Source: Desulfobacteraceae bacterium (GTDB lineage Bacteria; Desulfobacterota; Desulfobulbia; Desulfobulbales; Desulfobulbaceae). Taken from it: 13,869 nucleotides of DNA. The notes below the pieces were generated by a model. That model was not told the DNA's origin and did not search any database. It was given only the letters and a program-made list of their open reading frames with translations. Location of the stretch: the NCBI GenBank assembly GCA_022837185.1, contig JALHJD010000048.1, positions 1-13,869 of the forward strand. The letters are read 5' to 3'. Shown here piece after piece: positions 7,917-13,869 of this stretch. The translations under genes were made by a program, and so were the position numbers. Numbering within the stretch: position 1 is the first letter of the stretch; each line of letters begins with the position of its first letter.

Positions 7917-9814
7917 CAGCTCCCCGCGATTGTCCGTTCTTTTTCTTCGTTCATATCAATATCGTAGTCTTTTTCCATTTCGACAAAATCATCACCCCCG
8001 CCGGGGAGCTGAAAGAGGGCGAAAGCCCTCTCCTGGTAGAGTCCCGCTTTTTCTTCATCGCCCATTTCACCGTACAGCTCAGCCAGGTTGTTGAGGACAA
8101 CGGCAAGGTTCGGGTGCTCCGGCCCCAGGGCTTTTTCCAGGATCTGCAGGGAACGGCGGAACATCGGCTCGGCCTGCTGGTGCCTGCCCTGCCGCCTGAG
8201 CAGGTTGGCCAGATGATTGAGAAGGGTGCCGACCTCGGGATGCTCCTGGCCCAGAACTCCTATCTGTATCTGCAGGGCCTTCTCATACAGCGGCCCGGAC
8301 TTTTCCTCGAGCTCCATCTCTTCATACAGACCGGCCAGCCTGGCGTAGGTGGCGGCGAGATCCGGATGGTTCTCCGCCAACCGGTCTTCCCGCACGGCAA
8401 GGGCCCGCCGGTACAGGGGCTCGGCCTCCTCATACCTCCCTGAGCCTTCATAGAGGACGGCCAGGTCGTGGAGCATGGGGCCGAGCAGGGGGTGGTCGGC
8501 CCCCCGGCTCGCTTCCATGCCTGCCAGCGCCGCATGCAACAGGGGTTCAGCTTTTGCCTTATCACCTGTCCCGGCATGAACCCGGGCCAGCTCATGCTGC
8601 GCTAGGGCCTCAAGAACGCCGTCCTGCAGCCGGCCGCGGCCAAGAAGTTGTTCCAGGAGGCCGAGGGCCTCTTCTTCCTTGCCAAGGAGGCGGGCCATGC
8701 GGCCGGCATCGTACAGGCAGCGCGGATTATCGGCCGCCGCGGCCCCGGTCCGCCGATACAGGGTCAAGGCGGCGGCGAAATCCGCCTGGTGCTCGGCAAG
8801 GCATCCGTTGAGATGCAGGAGCCGGGCCCCTGGCGGCACGGTCTCATCCAGTTGCGAAACCGCCTCATCCAGGAGGACCCGTATCCCGGCAGCGTCTCCC
8901 TGCCGCAGGCGGCTGCGAACCGGTTCAGCCTGAAAGCCGGGCAGAGCCATCTGCAGGTCGGGAAGCGCTTCCTCAATGTCATCAAACAGTTTTTGCAGGT
9001 GGTTGAAACCATTCCGGCTGTCGGCCAACCGCGCGCAAACGATGGACAGTTTCCTTTCCAGCCCTCTCAGCCTGGAGGTTTCCCTGTTCTCCAAGGCAGC
9101 AGTGAGCTTCCGGCGCAGATCCGTCTCCAGTTCCCGCAGTCCGGCTTCATATCCTGCCAGGGAGCGGTTTCCACCCTCCCCCGGCTCACCTTTCAGCGGC
9201 ATCTCCCCGGCCCTGGGAATTTCTTCCGCTTCGGCCTGCTCTTCCTCGTCAACAGCAAAGAACAGGTCGAGCCGTTCCTCAAGGGCCTCCGGGGTCTCGT
9301 CGATAACCCGGCCGTCTTCCCGGGCAATGCCGTCCAGGGCGGGTGCCACGTCTTCTCCTGATTTTTCCTCCGGCCCCTCTTCCCCCTCAAGGATAAAGGG
9401 AATCCGTTCCTCCTCCGGGCCGGCCTGGGTCCCGCTGCCCGAGGCCGCCCCAGCCAGGGTGTCCCCGGCGGTGAACTCCGCCATTTTGTCAAACGCCAGG
9501 TCCAGCTCCTCCTCTTCAGCGTCTGTCCCGCTCACCGGGGGCTGCCGGCCGGAACCCGGTCCGCCCGCGATCGTTTCAAAGGAAAGCTCCAGTTCCTCCT
9601 CTTCCGGCTTCAGGCTTTCCCCGCCGACCGCTCCGGCTGTGCGTGGTCCGGGCTCCCCTGCCGCCGCCGCTGCTTTCCCTTCGGCCACGACGGTTTCCGC
9701 TCCTTCCCGTCCATGGCTGCCAAGTTGCGGCCGCCTCTTGCACTGCCGGGAATACAGCAGGATAATGAGCGCGATAATGACGAGTAGGGCAATGAGGACA
9801 AACAAAGCGGTCAT
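7916..9814 (-). CDS. Membrane-anchored acidic TPR protein
   Basis: A 632-aa protein. Residues 2-21 form one hydrophobic helix followed by a basic patch (RQCKRR), predicting a membrane anchor with the rest in the cytoplasm. Residues 30-215 are an acidic, Gly/Pro/Ala-rich linker with a repeated short motif: EEEELELSFE at 71-80, EEEELDLAFD at 100-109 and EERLDLFF at 179-186. Residues about 220-300 are helical and coiled-coil-like. Residues about 330-600 are TPR units; the last three or four are 42-residue kinesin-light-chain-type repeats with HP(E/D/N)...LN.LA..Y...G...A...Y. The tail is acidic. Start 9814 has a strong GGAGG about 6 nt upstream; the frame stays open to 9934 but lacks support there. 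TPRs usually scaffold protein complexes; no enzyme domain is seen. It lies between the two RdgC-like genes. Confidence 0.85.
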   Translation of the reverse strand: MTALFVLIALLVIIALIILLYSRQCKRRPQLGSHGREGAETVVAEGKAAAAAGEPGPRTAGAVGGESLKPEEEELELSFETIAGGPGSGRQPPVSGTDAEEEELDLAFDKMAEFTAGDTLAGAASGSGTQAGPEEERIPFILEGEEGPEEKSGEDVAPALDGIAREDGRVIDETPEALEERLDLFFAVDEEEQAEAEEIPRAGEMPLKGEPGEGGNRSLAGYEAGLRELETDLRRKLTAALENRETSRLRGLERKLSIVCARLADSRNGFNHLQKLFDDIEEALPDLQMALPGFQAEPVRSRLRQGDAAGIRVLLDEAVSQLDETVPPGARLLHLNGCLAEHQADFAAALTLYRRTGAAAADNPRCLYDAGRMARLLGKEEEALGLLEQLLGRGRLQDGVLEALAQHELARVHAGTGDKAKAEPLLHAALAGMEASRGADHPLLGPMLHDLAVLYEGSGRYEEAEPLYRRALAVREDRLAENHPDLAATYARLAGLYEEMELEEKSGPLYEKALQIQIGVLGQEHPEVGTLLNHLANLLRRQGRHQQAEPMFRRSLQILEKALGPEHPNLAVVLNNLAELYGEMGDEEKAGLYQERAFALFQLPGGGDDFVEMEKDYDIDMNEEKERTIAGS

Positions 9815-9881
9815 GTCGTCTCCTCCCCGCTTACGAGGTTTTCCTGTCTGGATAGGCGGCCCGGGAGCACGTTTTCCCTTG

Positions 9882-10487
9882 CTAAACCAGGATCTCCGGC
9901 CGCAGTTTCGACAGCCCGGCCAGGCTTGCATCATCGCCGAGATGTTCGGCCGCGGTCCAGGGAATCTGCAGGATCAGTGACAGGCCGAAGGTGGCCTTGA
10001 ACAGCTCTTCAAGGTGGACCAGGGCTTTTTTACTGGTGGAAAAAAAGAGGACCGTATTGTCGGAAAGATTCCAGGCCAGATCGTACACCCCCGGGATCGG
10101 CACCGACTTTCGCACCAACTCGCTGCGCACCCGTTCCTTGATTTCCATCATGGTGCTCCTGGCCAGCCGCGGCACCTGCCGTTCCCGCTTGATCCGCTCT
10201 TCCTCCTTGAGGGCGCACTTCTTCAACACCGACGGCGATACTTTCCGTTCATCAATCCGCATGGAAAGGACGATATAATCCCCGGCGGCCAGCGGCGCCC
10301 GGGCAAAATCAGCGTCAAACATGCCGCCGACCGATACCCAGCCAATGGAAAATTCCTCCAGGGTGTCGTCAATGTCCTTGAAGGAATGGGCCCGGACCCG
10401 TTCGGCCACCTCCTCCCAGAACGGTTCGGGAAGCTGCCCCTCAACCGTGAAGCGCATGAACGATGCCGCACCCGATAGTAACCCCAT
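9882..10487 (-). CDS. RdgC N-terminal-half-like recombination-associated protein
   Basis: A 201-aa protein resembling the N-terminal part of RdgC, the ring-shaped DNA-binding protein that restrains RecA loading in E. coli (about 303 aa). Visible: the opening LLSGAASFMRF, the GWV block at 49-51, the GDYIVLSMRIDERKVSPSVLKK strand-helix stretch around 69-90, a charged helix at 91-128 (the region of the RdgC finger domain), and WNLSDNTVLFFSTSKKAL near 139-156. The C-terminal RdgC half is absent and the chain ends with PEILV. ATG 10487 has GGGGGA just upstream. An in-frame ATG at 10547 would add 20 residues but overlaps a promoter-like -10 box. It is the first gene of the minus-strand operon, 67 nt before the TPR gene. 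Confidence 0.72.
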   Translation of the reverse strand: MGLLSGAASFMRFTVEGQLPEPFWEEVAERVRAHSFKDIDDTLEEFSIGWVSVGGMFDADFARAPLAAGDYIVLSMRIDERKVSPSVLKKCALKEEERIKRERQVPRLARSTMMEIKERVRSELVRKSVPIPGVYDLAWNLSDNTVLFFSTSKKALVHLEELFKATFGLSLILQIPWTAAEHLGDDASLAGLSKLRPEILV

Positions 10488-10544
10488 GCCGTCCCCCAGA
10501 AATAGTATGTGCCTTTGATGCGTGAAAGGGAAAATTTTACTGTT

Positions 10545-10573
10545 CATATAGCAAACCTCGGCGTCATCAACAA
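10545..10573 (-). promoter_or_regulatory. Candidate promoter of the rdgC-like operon
   Basis: Minus strand: TTGTTG (10573-10568), a 17-nt spacer, then an extended -10 TGC-TATATG (10550-10545). Transcription would start near 10538, giving a leader of about 50 nt before the ATG at 10487. This supports that start over 10547. The -35 match is modest. Confidence 0.35.
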
Positions 10574-10641
10574 GAAATTAAAAAAAACGGGGTCGGAGCC
10601 TCGGAAAAGAAGCAGGGCAAGGTTGCGGAACACATTTTTTA

Positions 10642-10670
10642 TTGACAGGGGCGTTATTCCAGTGTAGAAA
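10642..10670 (+). promoter_or_regulatory. Sigma70-type promoter of the tRNA pair
   Basis: Perfect -35 TTGACA (10642-10647), 17-nt spacer, -10 TAGAAA (10665-10670, 4/6 match). An AT-rich stretch ACATTTTTTAT directly upstream may act as an UP element. The predicted start near 10677 lies just ahead of tRNA-Lys at 10686. Confidence 0.75.
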
Positions 10671-10685
10671 ATTTTTTCTTCAGCA

Positions 10686-10761
10686 GGGTCGTTAACTCAG
10701 TCGGTAGAGTATCTGCCTTTTAAGCAGAGAGTCGTTGGTTCGAGTCCAACACGACCCACCA
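10686..10761 (+). tRNA. tRNA-Lys (anticodon UUU)
   Basis: Full cloverleaf: acceptor GGGTCGT pairs with ACGACCC; anticodon stem TCTGC/GCAGA with loop CTTTTAA, anticodon TTT at 10719-10721; T arm GTTGG-TTCGAGT-CCAAC; discriminator A; CCA encoded. Length 76 nt. Confidence 0.97.
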
Positions 10762-10774
10762 AGCAAGAAAATAC

Positions 10775-10852
10775 GTCCCCATCGTCTAGTCAGGTCCAGG
10801 ACACCGGCCTTTCACGCCGGCAACACCGGTTCAAATCCGGTTGGGGACGCCA
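10775..10852 (+). tRNA. tRNA-Glu (anticodon UUC)
   Basis: Cloverleaf: acceptor GTCCCCA pairs with TGGGGAC; anticodon stem CCGGC/GCCGG with loop CTTTCAC, anticodon TTC at 10811-10813; T arm ACCGG-TTCAAAT-CCGGT; discriminator G; CCA encoded. It starts 13 nt after tRNA-Lys, so the two are cotranscribed. No clear terminator follows. Glu-tRNA is also a precursor for heme synthesis and for GatCAB substrates when the Gln pathway is indirect. Confidence 0.97.
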
Positions 10853-11259
10853 TTTATTTACTCCCATACCACTGAGTCCTTCTTTCCGCCATCACGTACC
10901 TGCCCGTTCCGATCAGCATCGGAGGCAAATCCGCTTAGGGCGCCGGGTCTTCCGGGGTTCTCTCCTTCCCGCTGTTTCCCGGCACAACGGAGTTTCCGGT
11001 TGGAGATGCCGAACTTCCCCGCTTTCGCGCACTCCCAATCCATTCCAGTATGCTTGCCGCTCCCCCTGCCGGCGCGCCGGATCCCGTTTTCCTGCTCCAC
11101 CGGCGGGTTTCCGCCGGACGCATTTGCTGGTTCCGCCTGCTGCCAGCAGCACGCTGTGGTGCGACAATTTACCAGATTGCATTCTCAATCCTCGGGTATA
11201 ACAATAGAGACAACAGGCACAAATACCGAACCTGTCAATTTTTACCTGCGGAGGCAATG
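10853..11259 (+). other. Gene-free interval upstream of the Cys-rich gene
   Basis: 407 nt with no credible gene; open frames here lack family features and one runs over tRNA-Glu. It holds a 12-bp palindrome CCGGCGCGCCGG (11069-11080), a hairpin CCGGCGG/CCGCCGG with loop GTTT (11100-11106/11111-11117), and then the operator-like site and -10 box described separately. Base composition changes from GC-rich to AT-richer after about 11160, as expected for a promoter region. Confidence 0.5.
11160..11202 (+). promoter_or_regulatory. Operator-like palindrome and -10 box before the Cys-rich gene
   Basis: The 17-mer TGCGACAATTTACCAGA (11160-11176) is a degenerate palindrome that recurs with 17/19 identity at 12601-12619. 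A -10 box TATAAC lies at 11197-11202 with no good -35. If transcription starts near 11209, the palindrome is centred at about -41, the usual place for a class II activator of the CRP/FNR kind. The regulator is unknown. Confidence 0.4.
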
Positions 11260-11532
11260 ATGGTTGCGGAAAAAATCCAATTCTGCTGGGACATTATGCA
11301 GTGTGACGATGAGACGCCCTGCCCGGTCAGAGAACAGAAAATACAGCGCTGCTGGGACTGGATGCGGGAAAACAACCGGTTTCAGTGCCAATACGGTCTG
11401 TGCTCCGAATGCATCGTGTATCTCTGCAACAACGACAACACCATTCTTTCAGAACGCGAAATCGAGCAGGTCATGATCAGCCGCGGCATCTTTGACAAGG
11501 GAATTCATCCTTCCGAATCAGCACCTGATTGA
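11260..11532 (+). CDS. Small Cys-rich protein, two-CW-like
   Basis: A 90-aa soluble protein with eight cysteines (9, 15, 21, 31, 43, 48, 51, 56). It has two Cys-Trp pairs, CWDIMQC at 9-15 and CWDW at 31-34, with CPVRE between, then CxxxxCxxCxxxxC at 43-56. This layout resembles the 'two-CW' domain seen alone or in sensor proteins of anaerobic deltaproteobacteria, where the cysteines are expected to bind metal or an Fe-S cluster; the exact role is unknown. No signal peptide is seen, so it is probably cytoplasmic. ATG 11260 is preferred over ATG 11257 because GGAGG then has a 5-nt spacing. It appears monocistronic, with an activator-like site upstream. Confidence 0.72.
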   Translation: MVAEKIQFCWDIMQCDDETPCPVREQKIQRCWDWMRENNRFQCQYGLCSECIVYLCNNDNTILSEREIEQVMISRGIFDKGIHPSESAPD

Positions 11533-11691
11533 ACAGGCGCGCCAACCGGTGCCCTCCTGCGCTGAATTGACCAAAAGATTTCATCGGCGCCTTGCTTTGC
11601 CGGCGATGGCAACCGCCAGGGCTTCATCGGCCTTTGCCCCAGGACGCGCCTGCCCGCCCACTCCCCGGAAAATCGCAGCGGCCTCTCTGTG

Positions 11692-11716
11692 GCGGAGCAC
11701 CAGGGTGTTGCTCCGC
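11692..11716. terminator. Stem-loop between convergent genes
   Basis: GCGGAGCA (11692-11699) pairs perfectly with TGCTCCGC (11709-11716) around a 9-nt loop. It lies in the 221-nt gap between the convergent Cys-rich and Lcl-domain genes, 38 nt past the stop codon of the latter. No T-run follows on either strand, so a terminator role is only possible. Nothing else of note is seen in that gap. Confidence 0.2.
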
Positions 11717-11753
11717 TCAATCAACAGCAGGAAAATCGCGGCGGGCCGGTTCC

Positions 11754-12287
11754 TTACTGCCCTTCCAATCGCTCCTTGCCGCCGCGCACCGCCCGCACCC
11801 GTCTGTCTTTTTTCGAATTGCGGATTTCGCCGAACCTGACGTTCTCGTCAAAAATCTCTCCGCTGCCGCACCGGCGCCAGGACAGGTAGCCGGTGGGGGC
11901 CGTATTGGGAAAAAAATCCCGATCAATGAACGGTTCCGCCCCCTTGACGGTAAGCGCCCGCAATTCATCGGTGGTGGGCAGGCGCCAGTCGTCGAAGCCG
12001 CCGAACCGCATGGCATTCAGTTCGGCAATAAAGTCCTGCCGGGCATCACTCCAGTCATAGACCTTGTCTTTGTCATGAATTGAGCCGTCCGTCGTTTTCA
12101 CCTCCCAGATCAGGCCGGTGGTCCTGTCCATGACCATGGACCACTGCTCAGCGTCCACGGGCATTTCCTGCCCGGTGGAGTCAAGTTTGACGAATCTTTC
12201 CAGCTCCGACCCTTCCCGGGCGGGAGCCTCGGCAAAGAAAAACAGGCAGCACAGGAAAAAGGCCAGGATGATTTTCCGGTAATCCAT
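11754..12287 (-). CDS. Exported Lcl/DUF1566-domain protein
   Basis: A 177-aa protein. Residues 1-23 form a Sec signal peptide (basic start, Phe/Leu-rich core, cleavage likely after APA at 21-23). Residues about 54-169 match the Lcl C-terminal/DUF1566 domain: DRTTGLIWEVKT, then a HDKD..YDW block at 71-79, FDDWRLPTTDEL at 98-109 and the terminal VRAVRGG at 164-170. The domain is common in extracellular proteins of aquatic Proteobacteria and Desulfobacterota and has a C-type-lectin-like relation. A binding role at the cell surface is likely but its ligand is unknown. ATG 12287 has GGAGG 4 nt upstream. The frame opens at 12476, but that stretch carries no signal sequence. It is convergent with the Cys-rich gene and divergent from the cytochrome gene. 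Confidence 0.87.
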   Translation of the reverse strand: MDYRKIILAFFLCCLFFFAEAPAREGSELERFVKLDSTGQEMPVDAEQWSMVMDRTTGLIWEVKTTDGSIHDKDKVYDWSDARQDFIAELNAMRFGGFDDWRLPTTDELRALTVKGAEPFIDRDFFPNTAPTGYLSWRRCGSGEIFDENVRFGEIRNSKKDRRVRAVRGGKERLEGQ

Positions 12288-12600
12288 ACATCCTCCATGT
12301 GTTGTTGTTCCCGGCCGACGGAAAAATATCAAGGCAGTCCACCCCGATGCGCGGCCAGACGGACATGCGGCGCTGGAACACGTAACCGCCGGTCGTGGTT
12401 GCATGGTAGCATATCGCCGGGGGCAAAAACAAGCCTCTCGGCGGCCCGGGGACAGGAACCTCTCCGGGGGCCGCATGGTTCAACCGGAAAGTCATTGGCC
12501 GCGGCCGCATCTTCGCTCTGTCTGCCGCTGGCCGGACTGTAGCGGATACCCTGTTGCCGACCGTCATTTTTTCCTCTGCAAAGGCAGTTGCTGCGCGCAC

Positions 12601-12617
12601 TGCGACAATTTGCCACA
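12601..12617 (+). promoter_or_regulatory. Operator-like palindrome upstream of the cytochrome gene
   Basis: TGCGACAATTTGCCACA is an imperfect palindrome of form TGYGRCAA-w-TTGYCRCA, with only degenerate mismatches between arms. It matches the site at 11160-11178 at 17 of 19 positions and lies 190 nt before the ATG at 12807. A TATCTG near 12641 could serve as a weak -10 at the same distance seen in the other copy. Confidence 0.45.
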
Positions 12618-12682
12618 TTTCCCTTAGGCCTATTCTGTGGTATCTGAGTGCCTTACGTTGTGGTACACATTTTGAAAACTGC

Positions 12683-12750
12683 TTCAATCCGTTTTTGAAT
12701 GACAAACTGATGCATGCCCTGCTCATCATCGCTTCAAACATGAATTGAAG
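12683..12750 (+). repeat. Two similar small hairpins in the cytochrome gene leader
   Basis: TTCAA/TTGAA (12683-12687/12695-12699) and CTTCAA/TTGAAG (12732-12737/12745-12750), each with a 7-nt loop. Both begin with GCTTCAA and are spaced exactly 50 nt apart. TTTTGAAAA also occurs twice nearby (about 12671 and 12776). They may be mRNA leader structures or protein sites. Confidence 0.3.
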
Positions 12751-12806
12751 GAGTTTTCGCTGCGTGTCGCCAGGTTTTGAAAAGTTATCACAAAGAGGAG
12801 TAACGC

Positions 12807-13592
12807 ATGAAAAAGGAAACAGGATCAACTTTTGATGCTACACGGCGCAAAGTATTGATCGGTACGGGAGCACTGGCAGCCGGCGCCGCTCTCACCCAGC
12901 TTGGCGGTCTGGTGCGGAAAGCGGGGGCCACTGGCGGCTCAACGGAAAAATGGCCCTGGCCCTATGTCAAGCTTGACCCGGCGGAAACCGCGGAAATCTG
13001 CTACAACGAATGGTACCGCGTATTCTGCGGCGCCGCCGTCATCAACAGTATTGTCGGTCAGCTGCGCGAAAAAATCGGCGAACCGTACACTTCGTTCCCG
13101 GCCGACGCGTTCGTCTTCCTGGAAGGCGGCCAGGTAGGCTGGGGCACCATCTGCGGTTCCCCGGCAGGGGCGAACATCATCGCCAACCTGATCATCGGTC
13201 CCCGCACCGCCGGCATTCATGAAGGCCACCAGATCGCCTGCGACATCATGGAGTGGTATTCGGAAACCGCCCTGCCGACTTTCACCCCCAAAAATCCGAA
13301 AATCACCGCCGAACTGCCGCAAACCACCAGCGATTCTCCCTTGTGCCACCTTTCGGTCGGCAGGTGGATGGCGGAAGCCGACAAGGCCCTGGGCAGCCCG
13401 GAACGCAAAGACCGCTGCGCCCGGGTTGCTGCCAGCACGGTCTATCACCTGGTGGAGCTGCTCAATGCATGGCATGACGGCAATTACGAGCCCACGTCGG
13501 TATACAGCGCCGGCAAGGAGTTCGGCATCACCGGACAGCCCAACTGCACCGACTGCCACGGCAAGAACGTACCCGAACCGCCGAAGGCATAA
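12807..13592 (+). CDS. Tat-exported split-Soret-like cytochrome c, C_GCAxxG_C_C family
   Basis: A 261-aa periplasmic protein. A Tat signal is at 11-41 (twin Arg13-Arg14 in TRRKVLIG, Ala/Gly-rich core, cleavage likely after AGA). The mature part has the C_GCAxxG_C_C layout: FCGAAVINSIVG at 73-84 (Cys74), GWGTICG at 111-117 (Cys116), Cys145, SPLCHLSVGRW at 177-187 (Cys180) and RCARV at 203-207 (Cys204). One c-type heme site, CTDCH, is at 247-251 near the C-terminus. These blocks match the split-Soret cytochrome c of Desulfovibrio, a dimer with bis-His heme and an extra iron-sulfur site. A redox role in the periplasm is likely; its partner is unknown. ATG 12807 has GAGGAG 7 nt upstream. It appears monocistronic and is closed by a strong terminator. 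Confidence 0.83.
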   Translation: MKKETGSTFDATRRKVLIGTGALAAGAALTQLGGLVRKAGATGGSTEKWPWPYVKLDPAETAEICYNEWYRVFCGAAVINSIVGQLREKIGEPYTSFPADAFVFLEGGQVGWGTICGSPAGANIIANLIIGPRTAGIHEGHQIACDIMEWYSETALPTFTPKNPKITAELPQTTSDSPLCHLSVGRWMAEADKALGSPERKDRCARVAASTVYHLVELLNAWHDGNYEPTSVYSAGKEFGITGQPNCTDCHGKNVPEPPKA

Positions 13593-13621
13593 GCCCCGAG
13601 ACAATTCAGACCGGTACCACC

Positions 13622-13652
13622 AAAAGCGCCCCTGCCCGGGGCGCTTTTTTTT
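13622..13652 (+). terminator. Intrinsic terminator of the cytochrome gene
   Basis: AGCGCCCC (13625-13632) pairs with GGGGCGCT (13638-13645) around loop TGCCC, followed by eight Ts (13645-13652). It starts 32 nt after the stop codon. The A-run before the stem would let it work weakly in reverse too. Confidence 0.9.
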
Positions 13653-13752
13653 GCCCGGGACCCCGGCATTCCGTTCCGTCGCCACTTTTCAGTACGCATT
13701 TGCCCAATAGTCTGCTATTCTCGTTCGATGGAACATTCCAGTGAACACCACC

Positions 13753-13869
13753 ATGACAATGCCTATGCTTACCGAACATCACGGCCGGACCCTCATTCAG
13801 CTTGCCCGGCAGACCATCGAGGAACATCTCGGCATCACGCCTGAAAACCCTGTCGCCCCCGAACAGCTC
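13753..13869 (+). CDS. AmmeMemoRadiSam system protein A, N-terminal fragment
   Basis: Only the first 39 codons are in the window; the frame is open at the edge. The sequence LTEHHGRTLIQLARQTIEEH resembles the start of AMMECR1-domain proteins (AmmeMemoRadiSam protein A), which normally sit beside a Memo-like protein and a radical SAM protein. Their function is unsettled. Start choice is weak: ATGs at 13753, 13759 and 13765 and a GTG at 13741 share the frame, and none has a clear Shine-Dalgarno. It follows the cytochrome terminator, so it is a separate transcript. Confidence 0.6.
   Translation, partial: MTMPMLTEHHGRTLIQLARQTIEEHLGITPENPVAPEQL

Larger units (their letters stand above)
12288..12806. 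other. Long divergent intergenic region
   Basis: 519 nt between divergent genes with no credible coding frame. The left 300 nt are GC-rich, with a NotI-type palindrome near 12497-12508 and imperfect GC hairpins near 12448-12472 but no recognised element. The right 200 nt are AT-richer and contain the operator-like palindrome, two TGTGGTA repeats (12636-12642, 12659-12665) and two small TTCAA/TTGAA hairpins, listed separately. I see no clear promoter for the minus-strand Lcl gene. Confidence 0.5.

Noticed and set aside
10775..10852. tRNA-Glu 3' end as an integration site for the accessory region
   Set aside because: No second copy of the tRNA 3' end and no integrase gene are present in the window.
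10841..11260. 139-codon plus frame overlapping tRNA-Glu
   Set aside because: It starts inside the tRNA, is Pro/Ser/Arg-rich and has no family features; its end coincides with the promoter region of the Cys-rich gene.
12181..12828. 215-codon minus frame across the divergent intergenic region
   Set aside because: It overlaps the signal-peptide region of the Lcl-domain gene in another frame, covers the cytochrome gene start and lacks any domain.
13728..13840. His-rich short frame starting at ATG 13728
   Set aside because: It ends after 38 codons, shows no family features and overlaps the AMMECR1-type start, which matches a known family.

Overview
This window comes from a GC-rich bacterium, most likely a Desulfobacterota lineage (sulfate or sulfur reducers such as Desulfobulbales). 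That placement is an inference. It rests on a Tat-exported protein resembling the split-Soret cytochrome c, a small Cys-rich 'two-CW'-like protein, an AmmeMemoRadiSam protein A start, and the fused large form of PurL next to HemW and GatB. No rRNA, insertion sequence, prophage gene or CRISPR array is visible.

Region 1 (53-10487, all minus strand) reads, in transcription order: an RdgC N-terminal-like protein, a membrane-anchored TPR protein, a second protein resembling the C-terminal half of RdgC, gatB, radC, hemW, then after a 148-nt gap purL. From the TPR gene to hemW the genes overlap or lie about 25 nt apart, so they look cotranscribed. The operon mixes a possible DNA-binding complex (RdgC-like pair plus TPR scaffold) with housekeeping genes: tRNA transamidation, a JAB-domain protein, heme handling. 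PurL may have its own transcript, because its leader can form a stem that covers the ribosome binding site.

Region 2 (10642-10852, plus strand) holds a near-consensus sigma70 promoter followed by tRNA-Lys(UUU) and tRNA-Glu(UUC), both with encoded CCA. The rdgC-like operon diverges from this promoter.

Region 3 (10853-13869) is looser accessory DNA. It has a 90-residue Cys-rich protein, a convergent exported Lcl/DUF1566-domain protein, a Tat-exported split-Soret/C_GCAxxG-type cytochrome with a strong terminator, and the first 39 codons of an AmmeMemoRadiSam protein A gene cut by the window edge. Two long gene-free gaps here each carry a nearly identical 17-bp imperfect palindrome upstream of a cysteine-rich redox-type gene. 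One of them sits where a class II activator would bind.

The strongest candidates for something undescribed are the RdgC-like protein split into two genes around a TPR membrane protein, and the shared operator-like site linking the two cysteine-rich genes.
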